A stretch of 64,000 nucleotides of DNA from Trichoderma breve. Taxonomy: Eukaryota; Ascomycota; Sordariomycetes; Hypocreales; Hypocreaceae. Where the stretch lies: contig NC_079236.1 of assembly GCF_028502605.1 (NCBI RefSeq), positions 2,356,001 through 2,420,000 of the forward strand. Reading direction: 5' to 3'. The position numbers and the translations under genes are program-made. Below are positions 44,648 to 56,588 of this stretch, piece after piece. The notes under the pieces were generated by a model. That model was not told the origin of the DNA, searched no databases, and saw only the letters and a program-made list of their open reading frames with translations. Every line of letters starts with the position of its first letter. Within the stretch, counting starts at the first letter, position 1.

Positions 44648-46309
44648 CTACACCCAGCTGCTCACTGGGCGATCACTATCTTTGATCTCAGCTGCCATCT
44701 TCTCATAATGAGCCAGGTTGCCTTGCATCCTTTTAATCAAGAGCCCAAGTCTCTTGACGCCATCAACAAGAGCCTCTTCAGGCTCCCAAGAGAAGCACAG
44801 TCTAATATTCTGATCAAACTTTGCCCCTTGTTCGTCTCCGCGAACCGCAAACATATCTCCTCTCCCAATAATGATGTTCTCTTCTTTCACAGCCGCATCC
44901 GAGACAAGCACTCCTGGCGGCCCCTGAGTCAACGTAAGCCACACAAAATAGCCACCGTAAATACTCTCGCCAGAGACGCTTGATTCACGCCCTACAACAC
45001 CAAGCGGCTCCAGATGCTCTTTGACGGCATCCATCATGATCTTATGGCGTCTCTGCAATACCGGTCGAGTTTTGGTCTCAATGAAGTTCTCCAACTCGCC
45101 AGTTCGAAGCAGATCAGCCAGCATCGCAGCACAGAGCTGGCTAGGTGCACCACCAGACATGGAGGATCCCGTCTTGGACAATCCCAGAACAAAAGCCGGC
45201 GTGCCCTCAGCCCATCCCGTCCGAACACCCGGTCCAGCAATCTTGCTAAAAGATCCGTTGCTCACCGTGTGCCCAAAGCCCTGAGGATCATTCTCCGCCC
45301 TGCCCAGCGACATATCGATGTCGCATAGCCGCGGCAGCCTCATTTCCGGGGGTCGCTGAGGATTTACGGCTCCGTCAATGGGCCATTGCAGAAAATCGTA
45401 GACGTCGTCGCTGATGACAAGGGCGTCATATTTGCGGGCAAGTTTGACGAGACTCTCGCGGCGTCGGACAGACATTGTCTTGCCGGAAGGGTTCGAGCAT
45501 GTGGGCACCGCGTAGATGACATGGCGATAGAGCTTCCTAAACGGACCGGGATTCTTGAATGGCTTTGGCTATTCCAAGAGGAAAAGGGGGAGAAGAAAAG
45601 TCTCAGCTCTACCGTAAGATTTCCACAACGGAATGACTCGGGCAATATGGAACAGCAATGCGTGTTCATGCAAGGCAATGGTGGTGAGGGAGGATACTCT
45701 TCAACTTACCTCTAACTGAGACTCGGTCCTCTCCTTGCTCTCCAATGCCTCTATCCTCCTCTCAAGTTCCTCAATATCAATCCCCTCGTCATCCTCCGGC
45801 ACAGCCCTCAACCTTCCCGCAAACCCCGAATCCTCAAAAATCGTAGCCGCCAGATGATAACACGGAGCAACCATCCACACAGCCCTCGTATAATGCGGAT
45901 CCGTGAAGCTCTGCAAGACACACGCCAGATTCTGGCTCGCTCCGCCCGTGATGCAGATGCGGTTCGCATCGGCCTCAACCCCGTAATGCCTGCCAAGCCA
46001 CTGGGCTAATCTCTCCCTCAGCGGCTGGTATCCCTCATCAGGGGCATACTGCAGGATCGGCACGCTCTCGACGGGATCTGCCAGCACGCGCTGACAGGCT
46101 GCTGACAGGAGGTCTGCGGGGAGCAGGTGAGGCGAAGGCCATCCGCGCAAGAGATTGATTTGCTGCTTCTTTGCTAAAGCAGTTGAGCTGGCCATTTTGG
46201 CGGCTGTTGTTGCGAATGTGTGTCTTGGAGTTGGCAGTCTGAGTGAGAGCGGCGCTTTCAAATGTGTTAGTGGAGAGAGTCCAAGCCGCGGGTTGCGCAG
46301 TGATGGCAT
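44648..46309 (-). CDS. PLP-dependent class I/II aminotransferase (YER152C-like)
   Basis: Two exons, 46309-45710 and 45568-44648, with a 141-nt intron. The product is 506 residues from the Met at 46309, or 468 from the internal Met at 46195. It is a fold-type I aminotransferase of the group including yeast YER152C and 2-aminoadipate transaminase-like enzymes. Support: GWPSPHLLPADLL, ITGGASQNLACVLQ, YAVPTCSNPSGKTMS, ISDDVYDFLQW, and SNGSFSKIAGPGVRTGW with the Schiff-base Lys. The 38 residues before the internal Met have no acidic residue and end FATTAAK, as in a mitochondrial presequence. The true amino donor is unknown. It is convergent with POL32 and lies downstream of the GH125 gene on the same strand. 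Confidence 0.85.
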
Positions 46310-46771
46310 AGCTGGGCTCAGGTAAGTGAGTGCTAAGCTTGTTGAAGAAACGATTGGTGATGAGACTCACAAGTTAAAGAAGGGCCTCTACACGCCCTAT
46401 TGGCCGTCTAAGAGTTATTTATGACAAGTGATTAGCAGTTGTGAGGTGCAAGAGGAGGCTGGAGTGAGGAGTTTTGAGGTGAGTAGTACAAAGTGTGGGG
46501 GTGAGATGAGAGGCTTGCTTTTCCAAGTCTCATTTCGAAGCCAAGCCAAATTCATAGGAGAGGATTGATTGAAGCTCAAACATGCATGTGAAAACCAATG
46601 GTAATAGTCACACTAAAGACTCTATTTCTGGTGAAATTTAACTACACCATGAAAGCAATCAGTCGTACTCTCAGCATTTACTCTAAGCATCTCAATCGCG
46701 AGTTGGCACTTCATGTAGCTTTCAATATTGGATACTGCATCAAATTCATTCACTTGTTTATGTACTCTTCC
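46310..46771. other. Intergenic region upstream of the aminotransferase
   Basis: 462 bp between two minus-strand genes. Probably the aminotransferase promoter plus the GH125 3' UTR. No motif claimed. Confidence 0.4.
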
Positions 46772-48520
46772 TCATATTTCATACGGCGCCGCTCCCGGTC
46801 CAAATACCAAGTGCGGCTTCCTCTTTGCCAAATCCAAAATCGTCACGGCAAAAACTCCATTCGCCCACGCAAACCAGCTCCGCGTATACTGGTTCACGTA
46901 ATTGACATCGACACTCTCGTGAATCAGACCACGCGGAGATGCCTTCAGCACCATGTCGATACATTCTTTAATCTCTTTGTCGTCATTTGATGTTTGGGCC
47001 TGAAGCAGCAAGCTCATGGGCCAGGCGTTCTTCAAGCCAATGTGTGGTCCTATAAAAAAAAATGAAAACAGTCAGAGTCATTGGATTCTCATTTTGTCAG
47101 CCACGAATGGGTAAAACATACCTCCAATTCCTTGGAAACCTCTACCCGCCAAATAATACGGGTTGCCTTGTTTATCCAGTATCATCTTCCTCGTATTCTG
47201 ATACACCGGGTCATCTACATCGCAGAAGCCCATCACCGGGAGGGCTAGAAGGGAAGGATAGTTTGCGTCATCCATCAAGATGGAAGAGCCGTATCCATCA
47301 ACCTCGTAAGCGAATACGTCGCCGTATTTCTTATGCTTGACGACACCATGCTCCAGTACTCCTGCTCGCAACTTCTCGCTCCATTGACCAAGCTTAGTGG
47401 CCAGAGCCTTGTTACCCGCAGCCTGCAGCATCTTGGCAGCCCGACCAAGCTCCACAGACATCATGGCATTCGCCGGGATGAAGAATCCTAGGATGGTGGC
47501 GTCATCGCTCGGTCTGAATGCCGATCGAACCAGCCCCGTTCCGCTATTCAGGGGGTTTCCGACACCCTGAAGATTGAGAGTCTCGGTGCCAGCATTCGTC
47601 CACCGCTGGAAGGTGTAGGTATTTCTATCATACTGGCCTGTTTCCGGGTGAAAAGTTGGCTCTGACTGCTGCTTCAGCACCAGCAACAGAGTGTCAACGG
47701 CAAGAAGCCATCGCTTGTTCACAAAGTCAGTGGCTCCCGTGGCCTCGTAAAAGTCGTTTGCCAAAGCCAGGAAGTGCGCCAGAGAATCAAGCTCGTACTT
47801 GCACTCGAACACAACACTCGGCTCGTATGCCGGGTGCACTATATCATCTTGGCCGTTGGCGGAGACGGACAATTCGCTGATAGGTGGTGGCTGGAAGGCA
47901 TTGCAGTACGGCGACTGAATGACATACTCGGATTGCGTATTGATGGCTCCCACGATCAGGTCGAAGATGGCTGGGTCCTTCTTGGCCAGGCCCTGGTAGG
48001 GACGCAGCTGGTTCGTCGAGTCTCGCAGCCACTCTGCAATGATATCGCCGGTAATGATAAAGGACTGAGGTCCTTCCCATGCGCCATCGTCCAAGCGACG
48101 CCCATCAACCGGGACAAAGCCCGTGTTCTTACCACCCTTGGTGTGGAATTTGACGGTTGTGTCCGTCGTCGAGGGAAAGGTGTTCTCGAACAGACGTGCC
48201 AGATCAGGGTCCTTGATCCTCGACGTCACCTCTTCGATGACTCTCTCGATCTCGTCTGAGTGAAACGTCCGACACTGCGGGCTGGGACGCTGGTAAGGCA
48301 AGGCGAGCGGGCCAGAACTAAAGGGACGACTGTGTTTGTTAGATGCTGAGTACCGCCACTATCACTAGAGAGGGCCAACAAACTGGGGATATGATGCGTA
48401 AAGCGCATAGTCGGGACATGCATCGGCGTAGTTGAACGGGATTTGCGAATCGCCTCGACCGTGGACGGGCGTCACTGCGCCGATGCCCAGCAATGCGGCC
48501 GCCAATAGCGAAAGAGACAT
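46772..48520 (-). CDS. Glycoside hydrolase family 125 (exo-alpha-1,6-mannosidase)
   Basis: Three exons: 48520-48384, 48317-47122 and 47049-46772. The introns are 66 and 72 nt. The product is 536 residues. A signal peptide is likely: MSLSLLAAALLGIGAVTPVHG. The rest is the (alpha/alpha)6 GH125/DUF1237 domain. Landmarks: RPSPQCRTF, GDIIAEWLRDSTNQLRPY, YQNTRKMIL-type region before GRGFQGIGG, SILMDDANYPSLLALP, and GPHIGLKNAWPMSL, which spans the second splice junction. Characterised members are exo-acting alpha-1,6-mannosidases. A role in trimming secreted or cell-wall mannoproteins is inferred. Confidence 0.92.
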
Positions 48521-49164
48521 GCTGGCTGTTGGGAGGGTTTGGGAGGAGAGTCAAGACGACGTTCCTCCCTAGGAATTAGAGATTAGAGGAGCCAGAAATA
48601 ATCAATGTCAATGAGTTGAGATGAATTGGATCACAAAGTTTCAGGGTATGGCGGCACTATGGCAGCAAAAAGCGTCAATTGATCCATGTGGCAATTCGGG
48701 CCCTGCATGCACTACAATCCCCCACTACGGAGTGCTGCATCCGGAGCTACTGAAGAAAGTCTGGAGCTGTTTAGAGCTGCCCCCAGCTAGCTATGATTGG
48801 CACTAACATTTGCTACGTCATACCTTGACGTTAATGCCATCTGAAAGCTATCGAATAATAAATGCAGAGCACGTAGCAGATCATGTGTGAAAATAATGGT
48901 CCAGAAAAAGGATGGAATGGTAATGTTGCCTTTCTCTTTTTTGCTTCACTAAATGCTATGGAATTATGTATACATTGGTCCATCCTACGTCCGGGTATCA
49001 CCAATCCATCAATCGTACATCGTAATTATAAACCAAAAGAGAATGAAGCAAGAGAAGGAGTTCCATTGAGCTTTCACGGGAAAAGCTCCCCAGCCGACCA
49101 AATTAATAATAACAGCACGCTTGATCCAAATTCCAACAATTCCAATGAGCCTCCAGGACTCGCA
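48521..49164. other. Intergenic region upstream of GH125, downstream of ESA1
   Basis: 644 bp between two minus-strand genes. It carries the GH125 promoter and the ESA1 3' UTR. An open frame at 48883-49341 overlaps the ESA1 end and has no domain. Confidence 0.4.
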
Positions 49165-50762
49165 TCACCAACCCCACGTACGGCTCGATGCTGTAAATAC
49201 TGGTGGCTTCCACTGAATCTTGAGAGGATCGAGAACCCTTTTCCGTTTCAACTTTTGCTTTTCCCGCTGCTCAATCAACCTCTCCGGAATCACGATCTTG
49301 TGATCACTCTTATGATACACTTGCATCTTCATGGCTTGTAGCGTGTGCTCCACGTCCTGTGTGGTCATCGCCAGCGCCGTCGAGATTGCTTCAATCGTCA
49401 CCTTCTCATCCCGTTCATTGTAGCCCAGCAGTAGGTCGAGAATATTCTCAGACCAGTATTGACGATAACTGAGAAGGCCAAGATCCGATAAAGGCTTCTC
49501 TGGGGAGCCCAGTTTGCCTTCAATCTTGGACAGCTCATATGAAAATTGAATCAAGAGACGGCCATAACCCTTACGCTGGTATTGTGGAAGTGTCAGAATA
49601 CAAGCCACGTTGTATGCATCTGCACTTTCCTTCTCCTTGGAAAAGTATCCTACAATATGGCATCCCTTGTCTGTTCGCATCGTCATGACATAGAATAGAA
49701 AGGGGTCCACGTCGTAGTAGAGCGTCTTATGGTCCAGAAACATCTTGGATAAAAGACAAAGATTACGACACCAAGTCCGCTGCCGCCGTCCATCAATCTC
49801 AAAGAACGAGACATAGTCGTCTCGATAGATCTCATTGCCCGGCGGATGCTGCAACGTACACTTCTTTCGGTGTCGCGTGAAGGCGAATTCGTCCCCATAG
49901 TAGCTAAGACAGAATTCGCAGATGTATATAACGTCCTCTAGCGCAAAAATCTCGGGGTACGGCGAGAAGTACCATGGGAAGAGGTCGTTCTTCCCAAACT
50001 GAACTTTGGAAATGTTTCGTATTCGCGAAATTTCGGCCGGGTTTTGTGTCATCGACCCTGAAGTCCTCAGTTTCTCAATTTCCTCCTCTCGGCTGAAGCC
50101 ATGTTCGTCCTTCTTTCCTTCATCTTCCTTCTCATCGGCAAGCAGGTCATCTCCTGCGCCTGGTGTTGCGCTCGCCTCAAAACTGACGCCCGCTTGCGAC
50201 TCCGCCTCTGGTCCAACCGATGAAGATTTTCGCTGCCCCTGCGTTTCGACAAATTCTGTGCGCATGGTTCATGTGGTTAGCAACTTCAACTGCTATTTGA
50301 AAACACCAAATCATTGATGGATGGGGACTGGAGCCAAGACTTACCCGTCCATGGATGTGGTGTAGTGGCCTCGCTGTTTACTGATTGCTCGCGTTTGCCA
50401 GGCCGCTTCTGCGCTTTCTTCGAAACTTGCGACTTCTTGGGCTGATTTGATGGGACTTTTTTGGTTTTCGAGTCTTTGGGCTTGTCTTTCTCGGGATTCG
50501 GCCATTCGACTTCCTGAGTGAAATCAATTCGTGCAACCGGCACCCATTCATCCAGACGCTTGTTGAAGTTGTCAAAGTTGCAGTAATAGTGCTTCCCTGA
50601 CTTTGTTTCCTTTATGCTTAGGATTTCGGCTCGTCGCGGCTGGCCATCTTTCTCGACCCAGGCAATGCAGCCTGTCTTCAGCGTCTCGGGTGTTGCTTTG
50701 CCCTTTTGGCGGGGTGTATCGGAGCCTACGGACGGCTCGCCATGGGGAGTGCCGCCACCCAT
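49165..50762 (-). CDS. ESA1: MYST histone acetyltransferase Esa1
   Basis: Two exons, 50762-50345 and 50255-49165, with an 89-nt intron. The product is 502 residues. Esa1 is the catalytic subunit of NuA4 and acetylates H4 and H2A. The Tudor-knot/chromo barrel lies at about 28-85 ([34 protein letters not shown]). A basic/acidic linker follows. The MYST domain has the C2HC finger YICEFC with HRKKC (about 250), the catalytic Cys in [11 protein letters not shown] (about 358), the acetyl-CoA loop [12 protein letters not shown], and the catalytic Glu in [16 protein letters not shown] (about 392). The protein ends in [15 protein letters not shown]. It is divergent from REX4. Confidence 0.96.
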
Positions 50763-51074
50763 GATGGAAAGGTTGGAGTGGTTGGTAAATGGATGGATGG
50801 AAGAAGGTTGTAGAAATTCAAGATTGCGATTTAGAAGGTGGCAGAATATGGCGATTTCCCAGCTGCATCACATGCCTTTAGCGTCAGCTTATCCCTTATC
50901 GGAAGGCGGTGAAAATAAAGTACCTCATTATAAGCATCTAAATTGGTTTGAAGAATACTATAGTTTTGTTAGCAAAACTCAAGATTCATCAACATTTCTA
51001 TATAAACTGACATGTGATGCACTTCATGGACAGGTTCTTTTATGAAGAGATTTTTTAGGCCCCTGTTTGCAAGG
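50763..51074. promoter_or_regulatory. Divergent region between ESA1 and REX4
   Basis: 312 bp between outward-facing starts. Short, so the promoters probably overlap. No motif claimed. Confidence 0.4.
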
Positions 51075-52037
51075 ATGGCCGAGCTCTCTTCCAACTGGAA
51101 AAAACTTCAAGCTCAACTAAAAGCTGAGGCAGCTTCCAAGCCATCAACAAAACGAAAGGCTGAAGAGCAGCTACAATCCTCACCGCGGAAAAAGCCCTTT
51201 GAAACAACAAAGACCAAGGCGTCTAAACCGCTAATTCGAAAAGATAAGCCGCCTGTTCGTAGAATGGGCGGTGTCCAAAGCTCGGCAGCAATAGAAAAAC
51301 CGAAGCAAACTCCATCACCATCCTTGGCGATTTGGGCTGAAGATCATGGAGTCTCTGCGGAGGATTTGGCAGAGGCGTATGGCCTAGGTGTCAAAGGAAA
51401 TTCTCTGATGTTTGCCTCCACGAAAGACAAAGTGAATCACGGTCTTACTAGTGGACTCGAGATTGGAAAGTATGTCGCTATCGACTGCGAGATGGTAGGC
51501 GTTGGCCCCGGCGGACATGAATCAGCCCTGGCACGCATCAGCATCGTCGACTTCCATGGACGGCAAGTCTATGATTCATACGTCAAGCCGAAAGAGCGCG
51601 TGACCAACTGGAGAACGGCCGTCAGTGGAATCTCTCAAAAAGAAATGAGATTCGCAAGAGATTTCGACGAGGTTCAGAAAGAAGTCAGCGATATTTTGCA
51701 AGACAGAATTCTCATTGGCCATGATATCAAGCATGACTTGGATGCTCTCAAACTCAGCCACTCTCTCAAGAATATACGCGATACCGCCAAATATCCGGCG
51801 TTCAAAAAATATGGCCACGGCAGGAAACCCGCGCTGAAGATTCTTGCCAAGGAAATTCTCGGCATCGAAATCCAAAGTGGACCGCATTCTAGTACTGAAG
51901 ATGCCAGAGCTACTATGCTTCTGTTTCGGAAGCACAAGTCCGGTTTTGACATGGATCATGTCAACCGATTTGCTCCAAAGCAACCAGCAAATGCTGGCAC
52001 ATCTCGACTTAAAAAGAAGACTAAGAAGAAGACATGA
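51075..52037 (+). CDS. REX4: RNA exonuclease 4 (Rex4), DEDDh 3'-5' exonuclease
   Basis: Intronless, 320 residues. Rex4 trims pre-rRNA (ITS1 region) in yeast. The N-terminal 100 residues are basic and rich in Lys/Ser/Pro. The exonuclease domain has ExoI AIDCEMVGVGPGG, ExoII ILIGHDIKHDLDAL and ExoIII HSSTEDARATMLLF, so all DEDDh residues are present. The C-terminus is a Lys-rich nuclear/nucleolar signal. The ATG at 51075 (MAELSSNWKKLQ) is preferred over an in-frame ATG at 51042, because fungal Rex4 proteins begin this way. Confidence 0.93.
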   Translation: MAELSSNWKKLQAQLKAEAASKPSTKRKAEEQLQSSPRKKPFETTKTKASKPLIRKDKPPVRRMGGVQSSAAIEKPKQTPSPSLAIWAEDHGVSAEDLAEAYGLGVKGNSLMFASTKDKVNHGLTSGLEIGKYVAIDCEMVGVGPGGHESALARISIVDFHGRQVYDSYVKPKERVTNWRTAVSGISQKEMRFARDFDEVQKEVSDILQDRILIGHDIKHDLDALKLSHSLKNIRDTAKYPAFKKYGHGRKPALKILAKEILGIEIQSGPHSSTEDARATMLLFRKHKSGFDMDHVNRFAPKQPANAGTSRLKKKTKKKT

Positions 52038-52576
52038 TACAGCCGCAAGCCTGCATAAGTCCTGAATACTCGAGTTGCCTTTTCTGTCGTATCAGGGGTG
52101 CTTTTCTGAATAGCACAGATCGGATGCCTTTCTCAAACTCCCCCATGGAGTTTTTCTCTTTGGAGTCTGGGCGTTGGCGTGATGGGTTACAACATTTTCT
52201 ACTTTTTCGATGATATATGAGCGCTAGACTTAGAATACTACCGGGGCCAAAGAATACAGCGAAACATTATAATGCATACGCTAATTCCATGTAATTACGC
52301 ACACGATCAAAATAAGTAGCAACATGGTCTCGCCTCTTCGTCCCTCGTATCACACTCCACATAGTCCTGAGATTCCATCTTATAATGCAATTAGCAACTA
52401 CTAAAAAGTATCAAGAAGCTTCTTTATAAGCAACCGGCAATCGATCAGCTATTGAATGAAGAAGAGAAATCGAATGCTTCTAGTTTATATGCCTTGTAAT
52501 GCCTGGAACGTGGGTATCATGATATAATCTTGGCATGATTCAACAGCCCATCTCTTGCCAAATCTCACCTCCCTCC
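52038..52576. other. Convergent 3' region between REX4 and RNASEH2C
   Basis: 539 bp of AT-rich 3' sequence. No gene or repeat recognised. Confidence 0.45.
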
Positions 52577-53179
52577 TTACTTCGACTCTCCCTTCTCTGC
52601 GGCATCATAAGAATGTATCTATAAAGGTTGCATTAGCCCATTGTATCTTCACATATGCCTGCACGCCAACTTACACTATCTGATACTTGAAGCCACTCTT
52701 CCACGCTTCTTAGGTAAGGATCTGCTGAAGCATCTGTAACTGCGTCATGCGACCAGACAACCATTTTATCAAACTCCGTCACGGTATGCATTGTTCCCAG
52801 TCTAGGAACCGAGCCCTCATCTCCATCATCTCCTATCATGATGACATCTGGTTCCTCGGCATCTTTTTGCTCGTCGTCTTTTCGCTGAAGAACAAGGCCT
52901 CGATAATTCGGAGGTAATGAGGCAACTTTTCCCTGAAGTTTCCTTCCTCGAAGATATGCCGTCCTCGTGTCGTCTGAAAACAGGAGAGGGATCAGAGTCG
53001 TGGTCATGGCCAATGCTTGTGGATTCATCCTACTCACTCTCGTCTATAGTGGGATTCCAGTAAGCTGAAGATGGCCCGATAGGGCCTGTGTGCTGGACAC
53101 GGCAGGGAAGCAAGTTGACGACGCCTTCACTTGGGGTAATTTCACCCTTTCGGATTTCAAGCATCGACGGTTGAGACAT
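52577..53179 (-). CDS. RNH203: Ribonuclease H2 subunit C
   Basis: Three exons: 53179-53038, 52973-52675 and 52618-52577. The introns are 64 and 56 nt. The product is 160 residues. Subunit C is the non-catalytic partner in RNase H2, which removes ribonucleotides from DNA and RNA:DNA hybrids. Support: VNLLPCRVQHTGPIG, YWNPTIDE, TAYLRGRKLQGKVASLP and YRGLVL. The third exon encodes only SIHSYDAAEKGESK. Its donor GTAAGT, branch-like GCTAATG and acceptor TTTATAG are good, and the IHSY ending is familiar from fungal homologues. Reading through instead would end at 52633. Head to head with MCM6. Confidence 0.87.
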
Positions 53180-53577
53180 GATAACTTGTCAATTGGGTCT
53201 TGAAAGGCGACAACGTTGAAATTGGATGTAGTATCAGCAGCAATTTACTGAGGGAAACCGAGGTCGCGTCATCCAGAGAGCTCGGCGCGCTGTAGCTTAA
53301 TGAATTCCTTATCTAATCTGAGATCTCCGTACAATGCAATCAATTTAAATTTCGCGTCACGCTAGCCCTTGAATAGAAACCCCAAGACGCGCTCCACACG
53401 CGTCGTTCCCCTCTAAACCCAACCCACCTCAGACTCCAAATTTGGGTACGATAATCCATCTTCGTAGCCTTTTTGCACAGCGACTTCCGTTGCCTCAGCT
53501 CTGCAGCGTCCCGGCTGATGCACATGCTCACGACCTCACTGAAGCTTCTCTAGGCCATTATTTCGCTACAAGCCACA
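53180..53577. promoter_or_regulatory. Shared RNASEH2C/MCM6 divergent promoter with an ACGCGT box
   Basis: 398 bp between outward-facing starts. ACGCGT lies at 53398-53403, 175 bp before the MCM6 ATG. A near-match GACGCGC lies at 53386-53392. MBF-type regulation is inferred. Confidence 0.55.
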
Positions 53578-56500
53578 ATGGCTACCCCCGGCGATTCCAA
53601 CTTCATGATGTCGGACGGCTTGGCCCCGCAGAGGCGGCCTGGAGGTTTCCCCTCGTCCTCATCAACTCGTCCCCGCGGGCCACCGTCAGAGAACATGGGA
53701 ACTCCTCGAGACGACTATGGCGATGCTGATGGATTTGCCGACGACCAGCTTCCTCGCAGCTCGCGCATCCCGGATGCCGCCAGCATTCCCAAGGTGGAGG
53801 ATCGCATTGGCATGCTTGTCCAGGAGCACTTTGAGGGCTTCATTGAAAAGTGAGGTCATCTTGGAACTGCCTGTGCATTGACGTCTGACTAACAAATATG
53901 TTTGTTTCTTAGCTTCGCCGAAGCTCCTCTGTCATCGGGCGCACCCCCCTCAAGTGCCGTCACAACGAACAAGTACTATATTGCCCAGATAAGGGGTATG
54001 AAAACGTACCAACTGTCGACATTCTACGTTGACTACAAGCATCTGGCCGCTTGGGAGAATGGCAGTCTGGCAGACGGTATCATCCGCCAATACTATCGTT
54101 TCCTCCCTTTCCTCACCGCTGCATTGCATAACATGATTGCAAAATACGAGCCACAATATTTCCGCGAGCATCGACAAGCCACCACATCCAGCAAACTGAG
54201 CACTTCTGGAGCCAGCCAGTTTGGTTCAGGAACGCAAAGTGATTTGTCCCAAAGGAAAAACGAGCATCAGCAGACGGACAAGCTGTTTTCCATTGCCTTT
54301 TATAATCTGCCTCTTGTCTCGCGCATTCGAGCTCTGAGAGCTGCCAACATTGGCCAACTGCTCTCAATCTCCGGCACAGTTACGAGAACCTCAGAGGTTC
54401 GGCCCGAGTTATCATTGGCCACATTCGTCTGCGAGGCTTGCCGTGCTGTTGTCCCCAATGTCGAACAAACATTTCGATACACTGAACCCACCCAATGTCC
54501 CAACCAGACTTGCCAAAATCGTGTCTCATGGCAATTGGATATTCGTCATAGCACATTTGTTGATTGGCAAAAGGTTCGCATCCAGGAAAACAGCTCTGAA
54601 ATTCCCACGGGCAGTATGCCTCGTACCATGGATGTCATTCTGAGAGGCGAGATTGTCGATCGTGCCAAGGCTGGTGAAAAGTGCATCTTCACTGGCGCTC
54701 TGATTGTGGTGCCCGATGTGAGCCAGCTCGGTCTTCCTGGCTTGCGGCCCACGGCGGTTCGTGATGATCGCGGCGCCCCTCGTGGAGCTGATGTCGGTGG
54801 TAACGGCATCTCAGGCCTCAAGGCTCTCGGAGTTCGAGATTTGACATACCGCTTGGCATTCCTTGCGTGCATGGTTGCGCCAGATACCACTGCTACTGGC
54901 CAGTCTGCTGCCAGCGGCGCCATCGACGTTGTCAATGCTCTTACTCAGAATCATGGCAACATCTCCGAGGGTACTGAGTCAGTCGAGGAAGCTCAGGCCG
55001 CCGTCCTGGCGTCCATGAATCCATCCGAGATTGAGGACCTGCGAGCTATGGTCCACGGTGATCATATCTATTCTCGACTGGTCAATTCTATTGCGCCGAC
55101 AGTGTATGGACACGAAGTGGTCAAGAAGGGTATCCTCTTGCAGCTCATGTCTGGTGTCAGCAAGACTACGGCTGAAGGAATGCAGTTGAGAGGTGACATC
55201 AACATCTGCGTCGTTGGAGATCCTTCGACGTCCAAGTCCCAGTTCCTCAAATATGTGTGCTCCTTTGCGCCACGTGCAGTGTACACCAGCGGCAAAGCCT
55301 CGTCTGCTGCCGGTTTGACGGCCGCTGTAGTCAAGGATGAGGAGACGGGAGAGTTTACCATTGAGGCCGGTGCGCTGATGCTTGCCGACAATGGCATCTG
55401 CGCCATTGACGAGTTCGACAAGATGGATATTGCTGACCAAGTTGCTATTCACGAAGCCATGGAACAGCAGACAATCTCAATTGCAAAGGCGGGTATCCAA
55501 GCAACGCTCAATGCGCGTACAAGTATCCTGGCTGCCGCCAATCCAGTTGGAGGCCGCTATAACCGGAAAACCACTCTGCGTGCCAACATCAACATGTCAG
55601 CGCCCATCATGTCTCGTTTCGATCTGTTCTTTGTCGTTCTTGATGAATGCTCTGAGTCGTTTGATCGTCACCTTTCAGAGCATATCGTTAGAGTTCACCA
55701 GCACCGTGACGAAGCCATCACTCCGGAATTCAGCACGGAGCAGCTCCAGCGGTACATCCGATTCGCGAAAACATTCCGGCCCGAATTTACAGATGAGGCG
55801 AGAGAAACCCTTGTTGAGAAATACAAGGAGCTGCGAGCCGACGATGCCCAGGGTGGTGCCGGAAAGAACTCTTATCGAATTACTGTTCGTCAACTGGAGA
55901 GTATGATTCGTTTGTCCGAGGCTATTGCCAAGGTCAACTGTGTTGAGGAAATAACCCCCGAATTCGTCATCGAAGCCTACAATCTCCTGCGCCAAAGTAT
56001 TATCTCTGTTGAGCACGATGATATTGAGATGGAGGAGACAGAAGATGCCGTGGAAGATGGTGAAACACTGCTCCGTGCTCAGGATGCTGCTCTTGGAGTT
56101 ACTCCTGCGGAAGATCACGAAGGCGACGCGGCCATGGCCGAAGGCCAAGATGAATCACAGGTTGCGCCCAGGAAGAAGCACACCATCACTTACGACATGT
56201 ACATCCAAATGGTGAACATGTTCGTCCAGAGGATCAGCGAAGATGAGGCTGGCACCGGCGACGGTGTCGAGGGCAGCGTCCTGATCAACTGGTATCTGGA
56301 GCAGAAAGAGGCGGAGATGGACGGAGAAGAAGACTACAATAGGGAGAAGACTCTCGCACACATGGTTCTGAAAAAGATGGTCAAGGTAAGTTTTCAGTCG
56401 CCATTTGGGCTACCAATTACATATGTCCCCTTTTATGAGATGTACATGCAACCTAACGAGGCTCTCTCCAATAGGAAAAAATCTTCATGGCGCTCAGGGG

Positions 56501-56588
56501 CGAAGGTCTCACCGAGGGCGCAGGCCCCTCAACGCCTATGAACGTCATCTATGTTCTACATCCCAACTGTGCCATCGAGGAGATGTAG
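53578..56588 (+). CDS. MCM6: DNA replication licensing factor Mcm6
   Basis: Three exons: 53578-53849, 53913-56385 and 56475-56588. The introns are 63 and 89 nt. The product is 952 residues. Mcm6 is one of the six subunits of the replicative helicase. Support: YNLPLVSRIRALRAANIGQ and SISGTVTRTSEVRPEL in the N-domain, zinc finger CEAC with CPNQTC, the Mcm6-specific YTSGKASSAAGLTAAVVKDE, Walker A GDPSTSKSQFL (about 525), Walker B AIDEFDKMD (about 590), arginine-finger SRFDLFF (about 658), and a C-terminal winged helix completed by the third exon (EKIFMALRGEG to VLHPNCAIEEM). The N-terminus is Ser/Pro-rich and probably unstructured. Confidence 0.96.
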
